Below, in pieces: positions 27,265-38,885 of a DNA stretch of 64,000 nt; position 1 is the first letter of the stretch; every line of letters starts with the position of its first letter. This DNA is from Moorella humiferrea (lineage in GTDB: Bacteria; Bacillota; DSM-521; Neomoorellales; Neomoorellaceae): NCBI RefSeq assembly GCF_039233145.1, contig NZ_CP136419.1, positions 1,090,001-1,154,000 on the forward strand, given 5' to 3'. Below the pieces are notes generated by a model that was not told the DNA's origin, did not search any database, and worked only from the letters and a program-made list of their open reading frames with translations. Made by a program: the position numbers and the translations under genes.

Positions 27265-27948
27265 ATGTCCAATACCGCCCTTATCGAATTAATTACCAGG
27301 GAAGTCCTGGCCGAGCTAAGGGAACGCCGGGGTAAAACCACCGCGGCCGGCTTTTCTGCCCCTGTCACCCCGGCAGCCAAACGTGTCCCCGTGGCCGTTT
27401 CGGCCCGCCATGTCCACCTGGCGCAAAAGGAGATTGATATCCTTTTCGGCCCCGGTTACCAGCTTACCAAAAGGAACGACCTCTACCAGCCGGGAGAATT
27501 TGCCGCCAACGAAGTGGTCACCCTGGTAGGCCCGAAACTGCGTCCCCTGACCAACGTCCGCATCCTGGGGCCGGTACGTGACCGCACCCAGGTGGAGATA
27601 TCCCGCACCGATGCCATCTTCCTGGGCATTCAGGCGCCGGTGCGCCGTTCCGGGGATCTAGCCGGGTCCGCACCCATTACCTTGGTGGGCCCGAAGGGCT
27701 CAGTTACTTTGCCCGAAGGGGCCATTATCGCCAACCGCCACATCCACATGAGCCCGGTCGAAGCGGAAAAATGGGGACTAAAAGATAACGACGAAGTTAC
27801 CGTGCGCACCGTTAACTCCGAACGACCCACCATTTTTGGCGGTGTCCAGGTGCGGGTAAGCCCCAAGTTCAAGCTAGTCATGCACATCGACACCGACGAC
27901 GCCAATGCCGCCGGGCTGCAGTGCAATGACGAAGTAGAAATAAGGTGA
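27265..27948 (+). CDS. pduL: Phosphate acyltransferase PduL
   Basis: The 227-aa PduL-type phosphotransacylase has both zinc-binding His motifs, VSARHVHLAQ and IANRHIHMSP. It converts acyl-CoA plus phosphate to acyl-phosphate and recycles CoA inside the shell. An N-terminal helix (LIELITREVLAELRERRG) followed by a linker is the expected encapsulation peptide. The likely product here is lactoyl-phosphate for the kinase two genes downstream. Confidence 0.93.
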   Translation: MSNTALIELITREVLAELRERRGKTTAAGFSAPVTPAAKRVPVAVSARHVHLAQKEIDILFGPGYQLTKRNDLYQPGEFAANEVVTLVGPKLRPLTNVRILGPVRDRTQVEISRTDAIFLGIQAPVRRSGDLAGSAPITLVGPKGSVTLPEGAIIANRHIHMSPVEAEKWGLKDNDEVTVRTVNSERPTIFGGVQVRVSPKFKLVMHIDTDDANAAGLQCNDEVEIR

Positions 27949-27952
27949 GAAG

Positions 27953-28231
27953 ATGCTCATTGCTGAAGTTACCGGCACGGTGGTCGCCACCCGTAAACAT
28001 GAAAGCCTAACCGGTAGCAAGCTCCTTCTCATCCGGCCCCTTTATGGCGGCCGCCGCGGGGAAACCCTGGTGGCCGTAGATACGGTGGGTGCCGGCAGGG
28101 GAGAACTGGTGCTGGTAGCCACCGGAAGCGCCGCCAGGATGGGCCTGGGTGTCCCCCATGCTCCGGTAGACATGACCATAGTGGGTATTATCGACCAGGT
28201 AGAAGGGGACATCAAGGGACTGCCACGCTGA
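27953..28231 (+). CDS. BMC-P pentameric vertex protein (EutN/CcmL family)
   Basis: This 92-aa protein has the family start MLIAEVTGTVVATRKHESLT and the motif VDTVGAGRGELVLVATGSAA. Pentamers cap the vertices of the icosahedral shell. It begins four bases after pduL with AAGGTGAG as ribosome binding site. Only one BMC-P gene is present, together with three BMC-H and one BMC-T, enough for a closed shell. Confidence 0.93.
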   Translation: MLIAEVTGTVVATRKHESLTGSKLLLIRPLYGGRRGETLVAVDTVGAGRGELVLVATGSAARMGLGVPHAPVDMTIVGIIDQVEGDIKGLPR

Positions 28232-28333
28232 TCTTGTGCCGGAAGGCGCCGGTACCAAAAGCTTATTTTTAGCGTTTGTGCCCTTCCGGGCATGGGTGAT
28301 TCCCAAGAAAATAAGGCCTAAAGGGGGAAAAAG

Positions 28334-29512
28334 ATGCAAGTTTTGGCCTTGAACTGCGGTGGGTCTTCGATAAAATACAAGGTTTTTTCCATGCCGGAAG
28401 AAAAAGTATTAGTCCAGGGCAGCGTTGAAGGTATCGGCGGGCAGGATACCATCCTGCGACATCAAGATTTAGCAGGCGGGGCGCCTGAGCATCGAAAGCA
28501 TTTACCCCGGGGCGACTACGGCGAAGCTCTGGAAGAAATCCTCAAGTTATTGCGGCCTTACCGCATAGAGGCCGTCGGTCACCGGGTGGTTCACGGCGGT
28601 GCGAGCCTTCGGCGGCCGGCCCGGATTGATGCCGCTGTCCTGGCAACTTTAAAGGCTTGCTGCCAGCTGGCGCCCCTGCATAACCCGGCCAACATTGCCG
28701 GTATCGAGGCCGTGGCGCGAATCCTGCCGGAAGTGCCTCAAGTGGCCGTCTGTGACAACACCTTCCATCTGACCCTGCCGCCCCGGGCCTATCTCTACGG
28801 CCTGCCCTACGAATACTACGAAAGTTACGGCCTGCGCCGTTATGGTTTCCACGGTATAACTTTCGCTTATATGGTCCACCGCGCCGCGGCAATGCTGGGA
28901 CGGGATCTGCAGGAGCTGAAAATTGTGTCCCTCATGTTTGGCAGCGGTACGACGGCCAACGCTTGCTGCGGGGGAAAATCTATCGATGTTTCTACCGGCT
29001 TCACACCTACGGAAGGGCTGCTCCAGTCGACGCGCTGTGGCGATGTCGATCCCGGCGTCTTGATTTTCCTCTTGCGCCGGGAAGGCCTTACCCCTGATAC
29101 CTTGGAGGAAGTAATCAACAAAAAAAGCGGCTGGTTGGGTATCTCGGGCATCAGCAACGACTACCGGGCGGTGGAGGAAGCCGCCCGTCAGGGGCATGAA
29201 CGCGCCCGCCTGGCCCTGGACGTTCTGGCTTACCGGGCCAAAAAATATGTCGGCGCCTATGCAGCAGCCATGGGTGGGCTTGACGTCCTGGTTTTCTCCG
29301 GGGGCATCGGTGAAAAGAGCAGCAGCCTGCGCCGGGAAGTATGCCGCGGGCTGGAGTTTCTGGGCATCAAGTTGGATACAGAACGCAATGAAAACGGGAG
29401 CGGCGACCGCTTAATCTCCAACCCGGAGGCCAGAGTTCAGGTCCTGGTGGTGCATACCGACGAAGAAGTGATGATCGCCCGGGAAACGATAAAGGTGCTG
29501 GCTGCAAAATAA
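28334..29512 (+). CDS. Acetate/propionate kinase-like acylphosphate kinase
   Basis: This is a 392-aa ASKHA-fold acetate-kinase family enzyme (ALNCGGSSIKYKVF, VGHRVVHGGASL, RYGFHGITFAY, VFSGGIGEKSS). It makes ATP from an acyl-phosphate, probably lactoyl-phosphate from PduL, and so recovers energy from lactaldehyde oxidation. It lacks an encapsulation peptide and should act in the cytosol. The 102-bp gap before it contains an 8-bp perfect inverted repeat (CCGGAAGG/CCTTCCGG). Confidence 0.88.
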   Translation: MQVLALNCGGSSIKYKVFSMPEEKVLVQGSVEGIGGQDTILRHQDLAGGAPEHRKHLPRGDYGEALEEILKLLRPYRIEAVGHRVVHGGASLRRPARIDAAVLATLKACCQLAPLHNPANIAGIEAVARILPEVPQVAVCDNTFHLTLPPRAYLYGLPYEYYESYGLRRYGFHGITFAYMVHRAAAMLGRDLQELKIVSLMFGSGTTANACCGGKSIDVSTGFTPTEGLLQSTRCGDVDPGVLIFLLRREGLTPDTLEEVINKKSGWLGISGISNDYRAVEEAARQGHERARLALDVLAYRAKKYVGAYAAAMGGLDVLVFSGGIGEKSSSLRREVCRGLEFLGIKLDTERNENGSGDRLISNPEARVQVLVVHTDEEVMIARETIKVLAAK

Positions 29513-29577
29513 CCCGATGCCGCCTTTCGCCTGGCGTAATTTCTTAGACTGCATACTTTAAAAGGAGTTGGGCAAGC

Positions 29578-31043
29578 ATGCGCTATCTTGCCTTTGACCT
29601 GGGGGCCGAGAGCGGCCGGGCCATAATCGGCACCCTGGCAGATGCCCGCCTCACCCTGGAAGAAATCTATCGTTTTCCCAACGAACCGGTACGGATCCCG
29701 GACGGCCTGCACTGGGATGTCTTACGCCTCTTTCACGAGATGAAAGAAGGCCTGCGCCGGGCTGCGGCCCGCTACGGGACGGGCCTTAAAAGCCTGGCCG
29801 TCGATACCTGGGGCGTGGACTTCGGCCTCCTGGGGGATAAAGATATTCTCCTGGCCAATCCTTACCATTACCGGGACGGCCGCACCCGGGGCGTGATGGA
29901 GGAAGCCTTCAAGATAGTACAGCGAGAAGAGATTTTTTCCCAGACCGGCATCCAATTTCTGCCTTTCAATTCCCTTTACCAGCTTCTGGCCTGGCGGCAG
30001 CAACATCCGGACCTGTTAAGCCAGGCGCAGGCCTTTTTGATGATACCCGATCTTTTCAACTTCTTTTTTACCGGCATAAAAGCCGGGGAATTTACTAATG
30101 CCACTACCACCCAGATGTACAACCCCCGCACCGGAGCCTGGGCCGCTGATATGCTGGCAAAGCTGGGGTTACCCGTTAACCTGCTCCCGGCCGTCAACCC
30201 GCCGGGTACGATTGTAGGCCAGATTTTACCCCGGGTGGCCCGGGAAACGGGAACCGGGGAGATACCAGTTATCGCCCCCGGCAGCCACGATACCGCCAGC
30301 GCCGTAGCCGCCGTACCGGCGGCAGGTCCGGATTATATGTACATCAGCTGCGGCACCTGGTCTCTAGTAGGGACGGAAGTAAGGGAACCGGTAATCAATG
30401 AACAAACCCTTAGCCTCAACTTTACCAACGAAGGCGGGGTGGGTGGTACCTTCCGGCTCCTCAAAAATGTCACCGGCCTATGGCTGGTCCAGGAATGCCG
30501 CCGTACCTGGGCGCGCCGGGGGGAAAATTTAAGTTACAGCGAGCTTACGGCCATGGCCCGGGAAGCGAAGCCCCTGGAGGCAGTTGTCGACCCGGACCAC
30601 CCCTCCTTCCTGAACCCGGAAGACATGCCGGCGGCTATCCAGGCCTACTGCCGGGAAACGGGTCAGCCGGTGCCTGGGACAAAGGGCGAGATCGTCAGGT
30701 GCGCCCTGGAGAGCCTGGCCCTGAAATACCGCTGGGTGCTGGAAAAGCTGGAGGATATCCTGGGGAAAAAGCTACCTGTCGTCCACATGGTCGGCGGCGG
30801 TACGCAAAACGAGCTCCTCTGCCGGTTTACCGCCGGTGCCACCGGGCGTCAGGTGGTGGCCGGCCCGGTGGAAGCCACGGCCGCCGGCAACCTCCTGGTC
30901 CAGGCCATGGCTATGGGTGAAATAAAAAACCTGGTTGAAGCGCGGGAGATAGTGCGCCGCTCCTTTGTCCTGAAAACTTATGATCCGGAAAATACAGGGG
31001 CATGGGAAGAAAAATATGAAGTATTTGTTAAGCTGGTGAGCTG

Positions 31044-31044
<1 letters not shown>
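29578..31044 (+). CDS. rhaB: Rhamnulokinase (FGGY family)
   Basis: The 488-aa FGGY kinase starts YLAFDLGAESGRAIIGTL, the RhaB-type nucleotide site with Ala-Glu-Ser, and has LAVDTWGVDFGLL and HMVGGGTQNELLCRFTA as later motifs. It phosphorylates L-rhamnulose at C1, feeding the class II aldolase. ATG 29578 follows AAAGGAG. This is the best single indicator that L-rhamnose is the sugar. Fuculose is chemically close and cannot be excluded. Confidence 0.88.
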
Positions 31045-33203
<2,159 letters not shown>

Positions 33204-33287
33204 AGGTTGAAGGGCTTATAATTATATCTGGAAATTGGCGCTCCTTCAGCCCAGTCGTTTTAAATGGCCAAAGGGAAGTGACCGGTC

Positions 33288-34205
33288 CTGAAAAGTAGGG
33301 ATGTCCAACTATTGCTTTTAGTGACTTTTTTCTGGGGCGTGACTTTTCCCCTTTTAAAAATAGGCAACCGCTATTTGCCACCTTTATCCTTCGGTGCCTG
33401 GCGTTTTTTCCTGGGGGCGCTCTGCCTTTATTTTTGGGTGGTGCGGCGCCGGGGCGAGGTGTGGCATAAAAGGCGGGATTTCGGACCTTTAATGCTTTTG
33501 GGCCTCCTGCAGACCACCATCATGGGCGGGGCCCTGCATTTTGGGTCAAGTCTTGTTAAAAGTGGTTTAACCTCGGTTGTATTGTATAGCTATCCTTTCT
33601 TTTTCACTTTTATGGCATTTGTACTATTAAAGGAAGACCTGTCATGGAAGCAGATAACGGGTATGTTGCTTGGTTTTGTCGGCCTGGTTTTGGCCGTTGA
33701 CCCCTGGCGGGCCCATTTAACAGGGCCGGAAATAGCCGGTTTAATCATTCTTTTATGCGGAGCGGTAAGCTGGGGCCTCGCCAGCGTTTATTTAAAGGCA
33801 CGGTTTAAGGAGCATGACAAGCTGGCGGTAACTACTTACCAAATGTTATACGGTTCGGTGGTTTTATTTTTAGTTGCCGCTCTAATCGAAGGTGGGGTTC
33901 ATTTTTCCTGGGAGCCTGTAGCATTGGGAATCATATCTTATACGACCCTTTTTACATCGGCGTTGGGCTTTGCCATCCTCCTCACCGTCCAGACCCGTTA
34001 CCCGGCCGGAAGTACTAGCGTTTACCTTTTCCTGGTTCCTGTATTCGGCGTAACCTTCAGCTCCCTGATCCTGGGTGAGAAGCTGACCCTGAACCTGCTG
34101 CTGGGATTGGCCCTGGTGGCCCTGGGGATTGTTATCGTAAACCGCATGTCGACACAAGGCAGACCGAATTATAAAGCGAGAATTACCGTAAACGCGGGTA
34201 GATAA
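33288..34205 (+). CDS. EamA/DMT family transporter
   Basis: This is a ten-helix drug/metabolite exporter-type permease of about 300 aa with two EamA repeats (FFWGVTFPLLKIG at the start; ISYTTLFTSALGFAILL in the second half). The start is unclear: CTG 33288 after GGGAAG gives a full first helix, whereas TTG 33312 trims it. Substrate unknown. Its position after the sugar locus may be incidental. Confidence 0.8.
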   Translation: MKSRDVQLLLLVTFFWGVTFPLLKIGNRYLPPLSFGAWRFFLGALCLYFWVVRRRGEVWHKRRDFGPLMLLGLLQTTIMGGALHFGSSLVKSGLTSVVLYSYPFFFTFMAFVLLKEDLSWKQITGMLLGFVGLVLAVDPWRAHLTGPEIAGLIILLCGAVSWGLASVYLKARFKEHDKLAVTTYQMLYGSVVLFLVAALIEGGVHFSWEPVALGIISYTTLFTSALGFAILLTVQTRYPAGSTSVYLFLVPVFGVTFSSLILGEKLTLNLLLGLALVALGIVIVNRMSTQGRPNYKARITVNAGR

Positions 34206-34229
34206 TAAGGACAGGGAGAGATCATAGGT

Positions 34230-34976
34230 ATGGATTTTAAAGGCAAAGTGGTGGTGGTAACGGGTTCCGGTCGGGGTATAGGGCGGAGCATCGCCGGGAT
34301 GTACGCAGCCAATGGTGCCAACGTGGTCGTAGCCGATCGAGATTTTCGGGGGGCACAGGAGACGGCGAGGTTTATAAAGGAGGGAGGTGGCGAAGCCCTT
34401 GCCCTCCTTGTCGATGTGAGCAAGCCTGAAGATGTTGTGAAATTAATGGAAAAGACCGCAGAAAGGTACGGAAGACTGGATATTCTCGTAAACAACGCCG
34501 GGTTCGGCTGCTGGAAGTCTCCCTATGACCTCACGGTGGAAGAGTGGGACGGCGTCATAAATACCAACCTTCGCGGCACATTCCTGTGTTCCCGGGAAGG
34601 GGCTAAAATCATGAGAAAAAGCGGCGGAGGGTCTATAGTAAACATAGCTTCCACCAGAGCAATCATGTCCGAGCCCAATTCCGAAAGCTACGCCGCTTCG
34701 AAGGGGGGCATACTCGCCCTCACACATGCGCTGGCGGTTTCTTTGGGACCGGATCGAATAAGGGTTAATGCCATCAGCCCCGGATGGATCGAGACAGGGG
34801 ATTACGGTAAACTACGGGAAATCGACCATATTCAACACCCGGCAGGTCGCGTGGGAAGGCCCGACGATATCGCCAGGGCATGCCTTTTTCTTACGGCCGA
34901 TGAAAATAGCTTCATTACGGGAGCAAACCTCGTGATTGACGGCGGTATGACCCGGAAGATGATTTATGAGCCGTAA
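34230..34976 (+). CDS. Short-chain dehydrogenase/reductase
   Basis: This 248-aa classical SDR has the cofactor motif TGSGRGIG, NNAG, and the catalytic triad S141, Y154 and K158 (YAASK). The Asp following the second strand (VVVADRD) suggests NAD(H) preference. It lies 24 bp after the transporter gene and may share its transcript. A sugar or lactaldehyde-related alcohol is a reasonable substrate by proximity only. Confidence 0.85.
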   Translation: MDFKGKVVVVTGSGRGIGRSIAGMYAANGANVVVADRDFRGAQETARFIKEGGGEALALLVDVSKPEDVVKLMEKTAERYGRLDILVNNAGFGCWKSPYDLTVEEWDGVINTNLRGTFLCSREGAKIMRKSGGGSIVNIASTRAIMSEPNSESYAASKGGILALTHALAVSLGPDRIRVNAISPGWIETGDYGKLREIDHIQHPAGRVGRPDDIARACLFLTADENSFITGANLVIDGGMTRKMIYEP

Positions 34977-35188
34977 AAGGTGCGTTTAGTTATTACACTT
35001 GGGGTTATCAGTATAAATTACGGCAAGGGTAAAAATATATTGACAGGCAAAATGGGACACGGGAGAGGGGCCAGCGAGAAAGAGAAGAGTGCCAAAGCAT
35101 CCAACGGTTAACCATGCTGGAAGATAGACCAACCTTCTTTTAATCTAGCAGACTTAAGACTTTTTGTCCAAAGTAGTTAGGGAGCTAA
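34977..35188 (+). other. Gene-free stretch with a short dispersed repeat
   Basis: No coding potential is evident here. A 22-bp sequence at 35051-35072 (ATGGGACACGGGAGAGGGGC at its core) recurs exactly at 60330-60351, also in an intergenic stretch with gene debris. It may be the end of a small non-autonomous element. Confidence 0.4.
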
Positions 35189-35564
35189 ATAGTCTACAGC
35201 CACTACGTGGACGCCTGGGTTCTGGCGGCCTCCGTTTCAGGGGCTGAAAAACCGGACCACATCGGTTTCCACTATCTAGTCCCCCTCCGCTTCCAACGTC
35301 GCAAGCTGACCGGTTAGAACAGGAAAAAGGTGGCGTGCGGAAGCCTTACGGCGGCACCTGCAGTTGCGGTTTCAAGCGCGGGATCCTGGTGAAGCACCCG
35401 AACTACGATCTGTGCTCCATCGGCTGTCATTTAAACGGCCGCTTGAGCCTGTACGACCGGAAAACGGCAAAAGGCTCACCCAAAACGGAAGGCCGGAAGA
35501 CTGCCTAGTGTTCACCAGCGTTTCCTGGCGATCTTGCTATTTTTCCTCAAAAAAGGTGTCTTAA
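35189..35564 (+). pseudogene. RRXRR/IscB-like HNH nuclease, C-terminal remnant
   Basis: The reading frame starting with YSHYVDAWVLAASVSG continues to PLRFQRRKLTG, meets an in-frame TAG, and resumes as RKPYGGTCSCGFKRGILVKH and GRLSLYDRKT. It then shifts frame to GKRLTQNGRPEDCLVFTSVS. This is the pattern after the HNH domain of RRXRR-type proteins, relatives of IscB (DA motif, RRxLH, KGGxR, G-KRG-LV). The N-terminal and HNH parts are gone. At least one nonsense codon and one frameshift make it inactive. Confidence 0.5.
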
Positions 35565-35614
35565 CCGCCTTTCCTCCAGCCTTTTGAAGGAGGCGGGAGG
35601 AAAGGCGGTAATAT
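35565..35614 (+). other. Strong hairpin behind the RRXRR remnant
   Basis: ACCGCCTTTCCTCC and GGAGGAAAGGCGGT form a perfect 14-bp stem around an 18-base loop directly after the remnant's stop codon. No U-tract follows, so it is not a standard terminator. It could be the end of the mobile unit or a fragment of its guide RNA region. Confidence 0.6.
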
Positions 35615-35670
35615 CTATGAAGACTGCTTTAGCATAGTGTTCCGGTACGACCGCGTGCGGAGGTATTACG

Positions 35671-35886
35671 TTGAAAAACGCCCGTTTGTTCGCATGCCCG
35701 GCGGCCACATGCGGGTTTTGCCGGTGGTTGAGGGAAAACGGGGGCGGGACGTACCTGCGCAAGGCTGGGTCTCTGACAGAAATATACAATTCTCCTGTCC
35801 AGGGAGGTGCTGCCGAGCTTTTGAAAACGGCGATGGGGAGATTGTACCGCTACAGGCAATTAAAAACCTTGAAGCGCTCACCCTAG
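35671..35886 (+). CDS. Unrecognised small Cys-containing ORF
   Basis: This 71-codon frame starts with TTG seven bases after GGAGG at 35660-35664. It encodes a basic peptide with CPAATCGFC near the N-terminus and a helical C-terminal half (GGAAELLKTAMGRLYRYRQL). No family is recognised. A second frame over the same bases (35637-35909) is also open, so coding status is unsure. Confidence 0.3.
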   Translation: MKNARLFACPAATCGFCRWLRENGGGTYLRKAGSLTEIYNSPVQGGAAELLKTAMGRLYRYRQLKTLKRSP

Positions 35887-36018
35887 AACCTCTTCGCGAA
35901 TACCTTTAAGGTCTCGACTGCCGAAGATTAAGAGACGCAGCGCCTAACGCTGGAAAGTGACGAAATGGATAGAAAGGATAGGCCGGACGTTACCGGGTTG
36001 GGAGTTCTTGGCTATTAC

Positions 36019-36025
36019 TGTCGAG
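36019..36025 (+). promoter_or_regulatory. Spo0A-box-like site upstream of poly-G ORF 1
   Basis: TGTCGAG differs from the 0A box TGTCGAA at the last base and lies about 120 bp before the ORF at 36144. The two sister ORFs have perfect boxes at similar positions (54653, 56409). Confidence 0.3.
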
Positions 36026-36143
36026 ATTTTAGTTAATGTGATGAAATTTGTATTTCATTGTGGTTTTTAGGAGGAATTTTGAAGGAAACAGCGAATATAC
36101 AACTAATACGGTAGTAATTAAGGAATTGGGAAGGAGATTTAAG

Positions 36144-36309
36144 ATGGTAAAGAATGTTAAACGGGGGGGGGGGGGGGTATAATTACCATAACCTCCGATT
36201 ACTGGAAATAAACCCTCTTTACATCCTCATTCTATTTTGCCTCCTATTCCTTTGTCTCGCCCGCGGTAAAATTATTCTTCTTTTCCATAATTCCCCTAAC
36301 CAACAGTAA
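36144..36309 (+). pseudogene. Poly-G-containing small membrane-peptide ORF 1, out of frame by one G
   Basis: ATG 36144 follows AAGGAG and encodes MVKNVKR before a run of 15 G (36163-36177). With 15 G the frame stops at once. With 14 or 17 G it continues as YNYHNLRLLEINPLYILILF and a hydrophobic helix to TAA 36309, matching the ORF at 56455. The homopolymer may be a slippage switch, or its length may be misread. Function unknown. Confidence 0.45.
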
Positions 36310-36319
36310 ACTCACTTTA

Positions 36320-36418
36320 CCTACGTATCTTACACTCAAGGCAAACCTGGCGAAAGGCAGGGGCGCAAAGCCATGGGCCTAAAGCCCTTTCATGGGTTTT
36401 AACGCCAGTTGGCGTAGG
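36320..36418 (+). ncRNA. c-di-GMP-I-like (GEMM) RNA, variant form, copy 1
   Basis: The core GGCAAACC...GAAAGG...GGGGCGCAAAGCC and GGGCCTAAAG is the c-di-GMP-I aptamer core with its GCAAAGCC tetraloop-receptor strand. The outer helix would be CCTACG (36320) with CGTAGG (36413). The 3' arm is shorter than the standard type and contains a perfect hairpin (ACGCCAGTTGGCGT) next to a T-rich run, which could be the expression platform. It lies before the small ORF at 36567. Confidence 0.6.
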
Positions 36419-36566
36419 TTTTTGCCTTTTACTGGCATTATTTTCCTTTACCATGCAACAGTAAGGAAAAATCCTCAAGGCTATGGTTAAATGCTAAGTA
36501 GGGTAATAAGCCAGGCAACGCCTACCACCTGAAGTCATTAGACATTTGTTTACGGGGGAGCAAAGT

Positions 36567-36764
36567 ATGGTTGATGGCCCATTAACTGAGGAAGAAATTA
36601 ACGAACTGTTGGCTGCGTACGAAAAACTAATAGCCCAGATTAAGGAGGACAAAGTGCCGACACTAACTCGGCTACCTATACAGGAAAAAGATGGTACTTG
36701 CTGCTCTTTTGGAAGAAAAATGGTGGATTGTTTACCCAAAAAGCTAAGTAACGCCACATGTTAA
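36567..36764 (+). CDS. Small acidic protein of unknown function, between two riboswitches
   Basis: This 65-aa protein starts MVDGPLTEEEINELLAAYEK and has one likely helix and two Cys near the C-terminus. ATG 36567 has a strong GGGGGAG site six bases upstream. A paralogue at 56844 is nearly identical up to an A-run indel that changes the last 15 residues. The gene is preserved in both modules, always after a variant GEMM RNA and before a second one, so it is probably real and c-di-GMP-controlled. No family recognised. Confidence 0.6.
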   Translation: MVDGPLTEEEINELLAAYEKLIAQIKEDKVPTLTRLPIQEKDGTCCSFGRKMVDCLPKKLSNATC

Positions 36765-36811
36765 AGTGGAGTTAAATTGGAACTACCCTGAAAACCCCAT
36801 AACTGACAGAA

Positions 36812-36903
36812 GACACCGTTAAGGGCAAACCCGTCGAAAGACGGGGGCGCAAAGCCGTGGGCCTAAGGCTTGTATAAGCTATGGTTGTCAGGTTGCCGGT
36901 GAA
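36812..36903 (+). ncRNA. c-di-GMP-I (GEMM) riboswitch
   Basis: This is a close match to the class I aptamer. CACCG (36814) pairs with CGGTG (36897). Between them lie GGGCAAACCCGTCGAAAGAC, GGGGCGCAAAGCC, GGGCCTAAGGC and the closing AGGTTGCCGG. A rho-independent terminator follows 38 bases downstream, so control is likely by transcription termination. The regulated genes are the chemosensory operon starting with the MCP at 37189. Confidence 0.85.
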
Positions 36904-36940
36904 CCTTCTGGGAGATGAAGTGAATTGTATTGGCTCTTAG

Positions 36941-36972
36941 AGGGAACAGGTAACCTGTTCCCTTAATTTTTT
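36941..36972 (+). terminator. Riboswitch-associated terminator
   Basis: AGGGAACAGG (36941-36950) pairs perfectly with CCTGTTCCCT (36954-36963) and is followed by TAATTTTTT. It is the expression platform of the c-di-GMP-I riboswitch. Beyond it a good ribosome binding site (GGAAGGAGGAG) serves only an eight-codon ORF before the MCP gene; this may be a leader peptide or debris. Confidence 0.85.
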
Positions 36973-38885
36973 GCTAGAAGGTGGAAGGAGGAGTGGCTGC
37001 ATGAACTCAGGTTACAACACGACGTAGGAACAATTTACATATCAATATCAAAAGGCCTTTTAGTGAGCCCAAAGATATTTACAAGTTAAAGAACACTGAA
37101 GCCATAGCAGAGATCACTACTTGATGAGCTAAAGGAAATGGCAATAAACTAAACAAATACTAAAAAGTTTAAGGAGGAGTTAATAATCATGACTGTTAAT
37201 GCCACTAAAACATTGGAGCCTTTACCTTCTGCTAACCGTGGGATATACGGCGATGCCCGTAAAAGTGGAGCAGTCAAAGAAAGTGACAAAAAAGATATGG
37301 AAGCACGTCGGAAGCAGGCGCGGACTTTTGCGAAGCAACAACAGATCGCCGAGCGGATTGCCAGTGCGACGGAGCAACTTTCTTCTGGTGTGGAAGAGGC
37401 TTCCAGCGCAGTACAAGAATTGCGCACTGCCATGGAGCAGATAGCTAGCGGGGCACAGGAGGCCAGCGGTGCTAGCCAGCAATCCCTGTCCGCTATTCAG
37501 GTTATTGGCGAAGGGGCCAAGGTTTCGGTAAAACAGACACGGGAGTCCCTTGCTCGTTGTGAAGCCATAAGGAACCTTGTGAGCCGCACGAGTGAAGATA
37601 TTGAGGTTTTGATCCAAGGGGTGGACGCCAGCGCAGCCAGGAACGAGGAGTCGGCTAGAGTAGTAGCCAAACTGGAAGAAGAGGCGTCCAAGATTGGCGA
37701 GATCGTCCGGACCGTAGTAAGGATAGCCGACCAGACAAACCTTCTAGCCCTGAACGCTGCAATTGAGGCGGCGCGGGCTGGGGAGCACGGCCGCGGGTTT
37801 GCTGTAGTGGCAGATGAAGTAAGAACCCTGGCAGAGACTTCCGAGAAAGCGGCCAGCGACATACGGAAGATAGTAGACAATGTGCAAGAAGACGTGCGCA
37901 CGGTGGCTGAAGCCATCAACAAGGCAGCTGAGGTAGCCAGGGGCGAGGCGGAAAAAGGTAAGACTATCACGGAAGAGCTTAAGAAGATTGCTACTTCTGT
38001 AGCCAAAGTAGTGGAAGGAGCTGCTAGGATTGAGCAGCTGGTCACGGAAGTAGAAAAAGCGGTAGCCGAGTTCCAGAAAGGTAGCGAACAGATAGCTGCG
38101 ACTGCTGAGGAGCAGGCCAGCGCCACTGAGCAGGCCTTGCAGGGGGTTGAGCAACAGGCCCGGGCACTAGAGGAGATAAGCAATAACAGTAATAATTTAG
38201 CCGATCTGGCTGATGAACTCAAGCACTCGACTGATGTGGTCAAATCGGCCGAGGGCCTGGCGGCAGCGGCGGAGGAACTATCCTCGGCCATTGAGGAGGC
38301 CAGCCGTTCGGCAGAAGAGATTAACGCCGCCCTAAATCAAATAGCGAAATCGGCAGAGCAACAGGCATCGGCTTCTGAGGAATCCTCCGCCGCCATCAAG
38401 CAGATCGAAAAATCGATGGGAGTAATTGCGAAGGAGGCCGATGAGTCTAAAACTGCAGTACAGGAACTTAGTGACTTGCTGGCTGAGAACAAAGTCAGGG
38501 TAAATGAGTTGATTAAAGGGATCAGGCAGGCGGCAGCCACCAACCTTGAGAACGTACAGAAGGTTAACCAGCTTGAGCGGAACGCCCGCATGATCGACAA
38601 GATAGTAGACACCATAGCGAGCGTAAGCATCCAGACCAACATGCTGGCGGTAAGCGGCGCTATAGAGGCAGCCCGGGCCGGCGAGTACGGTAAGGGATTC
38701 GCGGTAGTAGCTTCAGACATCCGGAACCTTGCCCAGGAGAGTGCCCGCAATGCCGAGCAGATCAAGTGTTGATTGTCAATAGAATTGACCCACTATGTGC
38801 AAATAAAATTGACCCACTTGGGAACAAAAATAATAAGCTTCAAGTCATGCGCCAAAGGGAATGAAGGTATAGTCTCGCTGCCGAA

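Noticed and set aside
30480-30920. Gly/Pro/Arg-rich plus-strand frame inside rhaB
   Set aside because: It is an alternative frame of the GC-rich kinase gene without start signals, and the kinase frame is clearly the coding one.
37497-38291. Long minus-strand frame (264 codons) in the receptor gene
   Set aside because: It is the Ser/Ala-rich antisense shadow of the coiled-coil repeat codons; long mirror frames are expected there.
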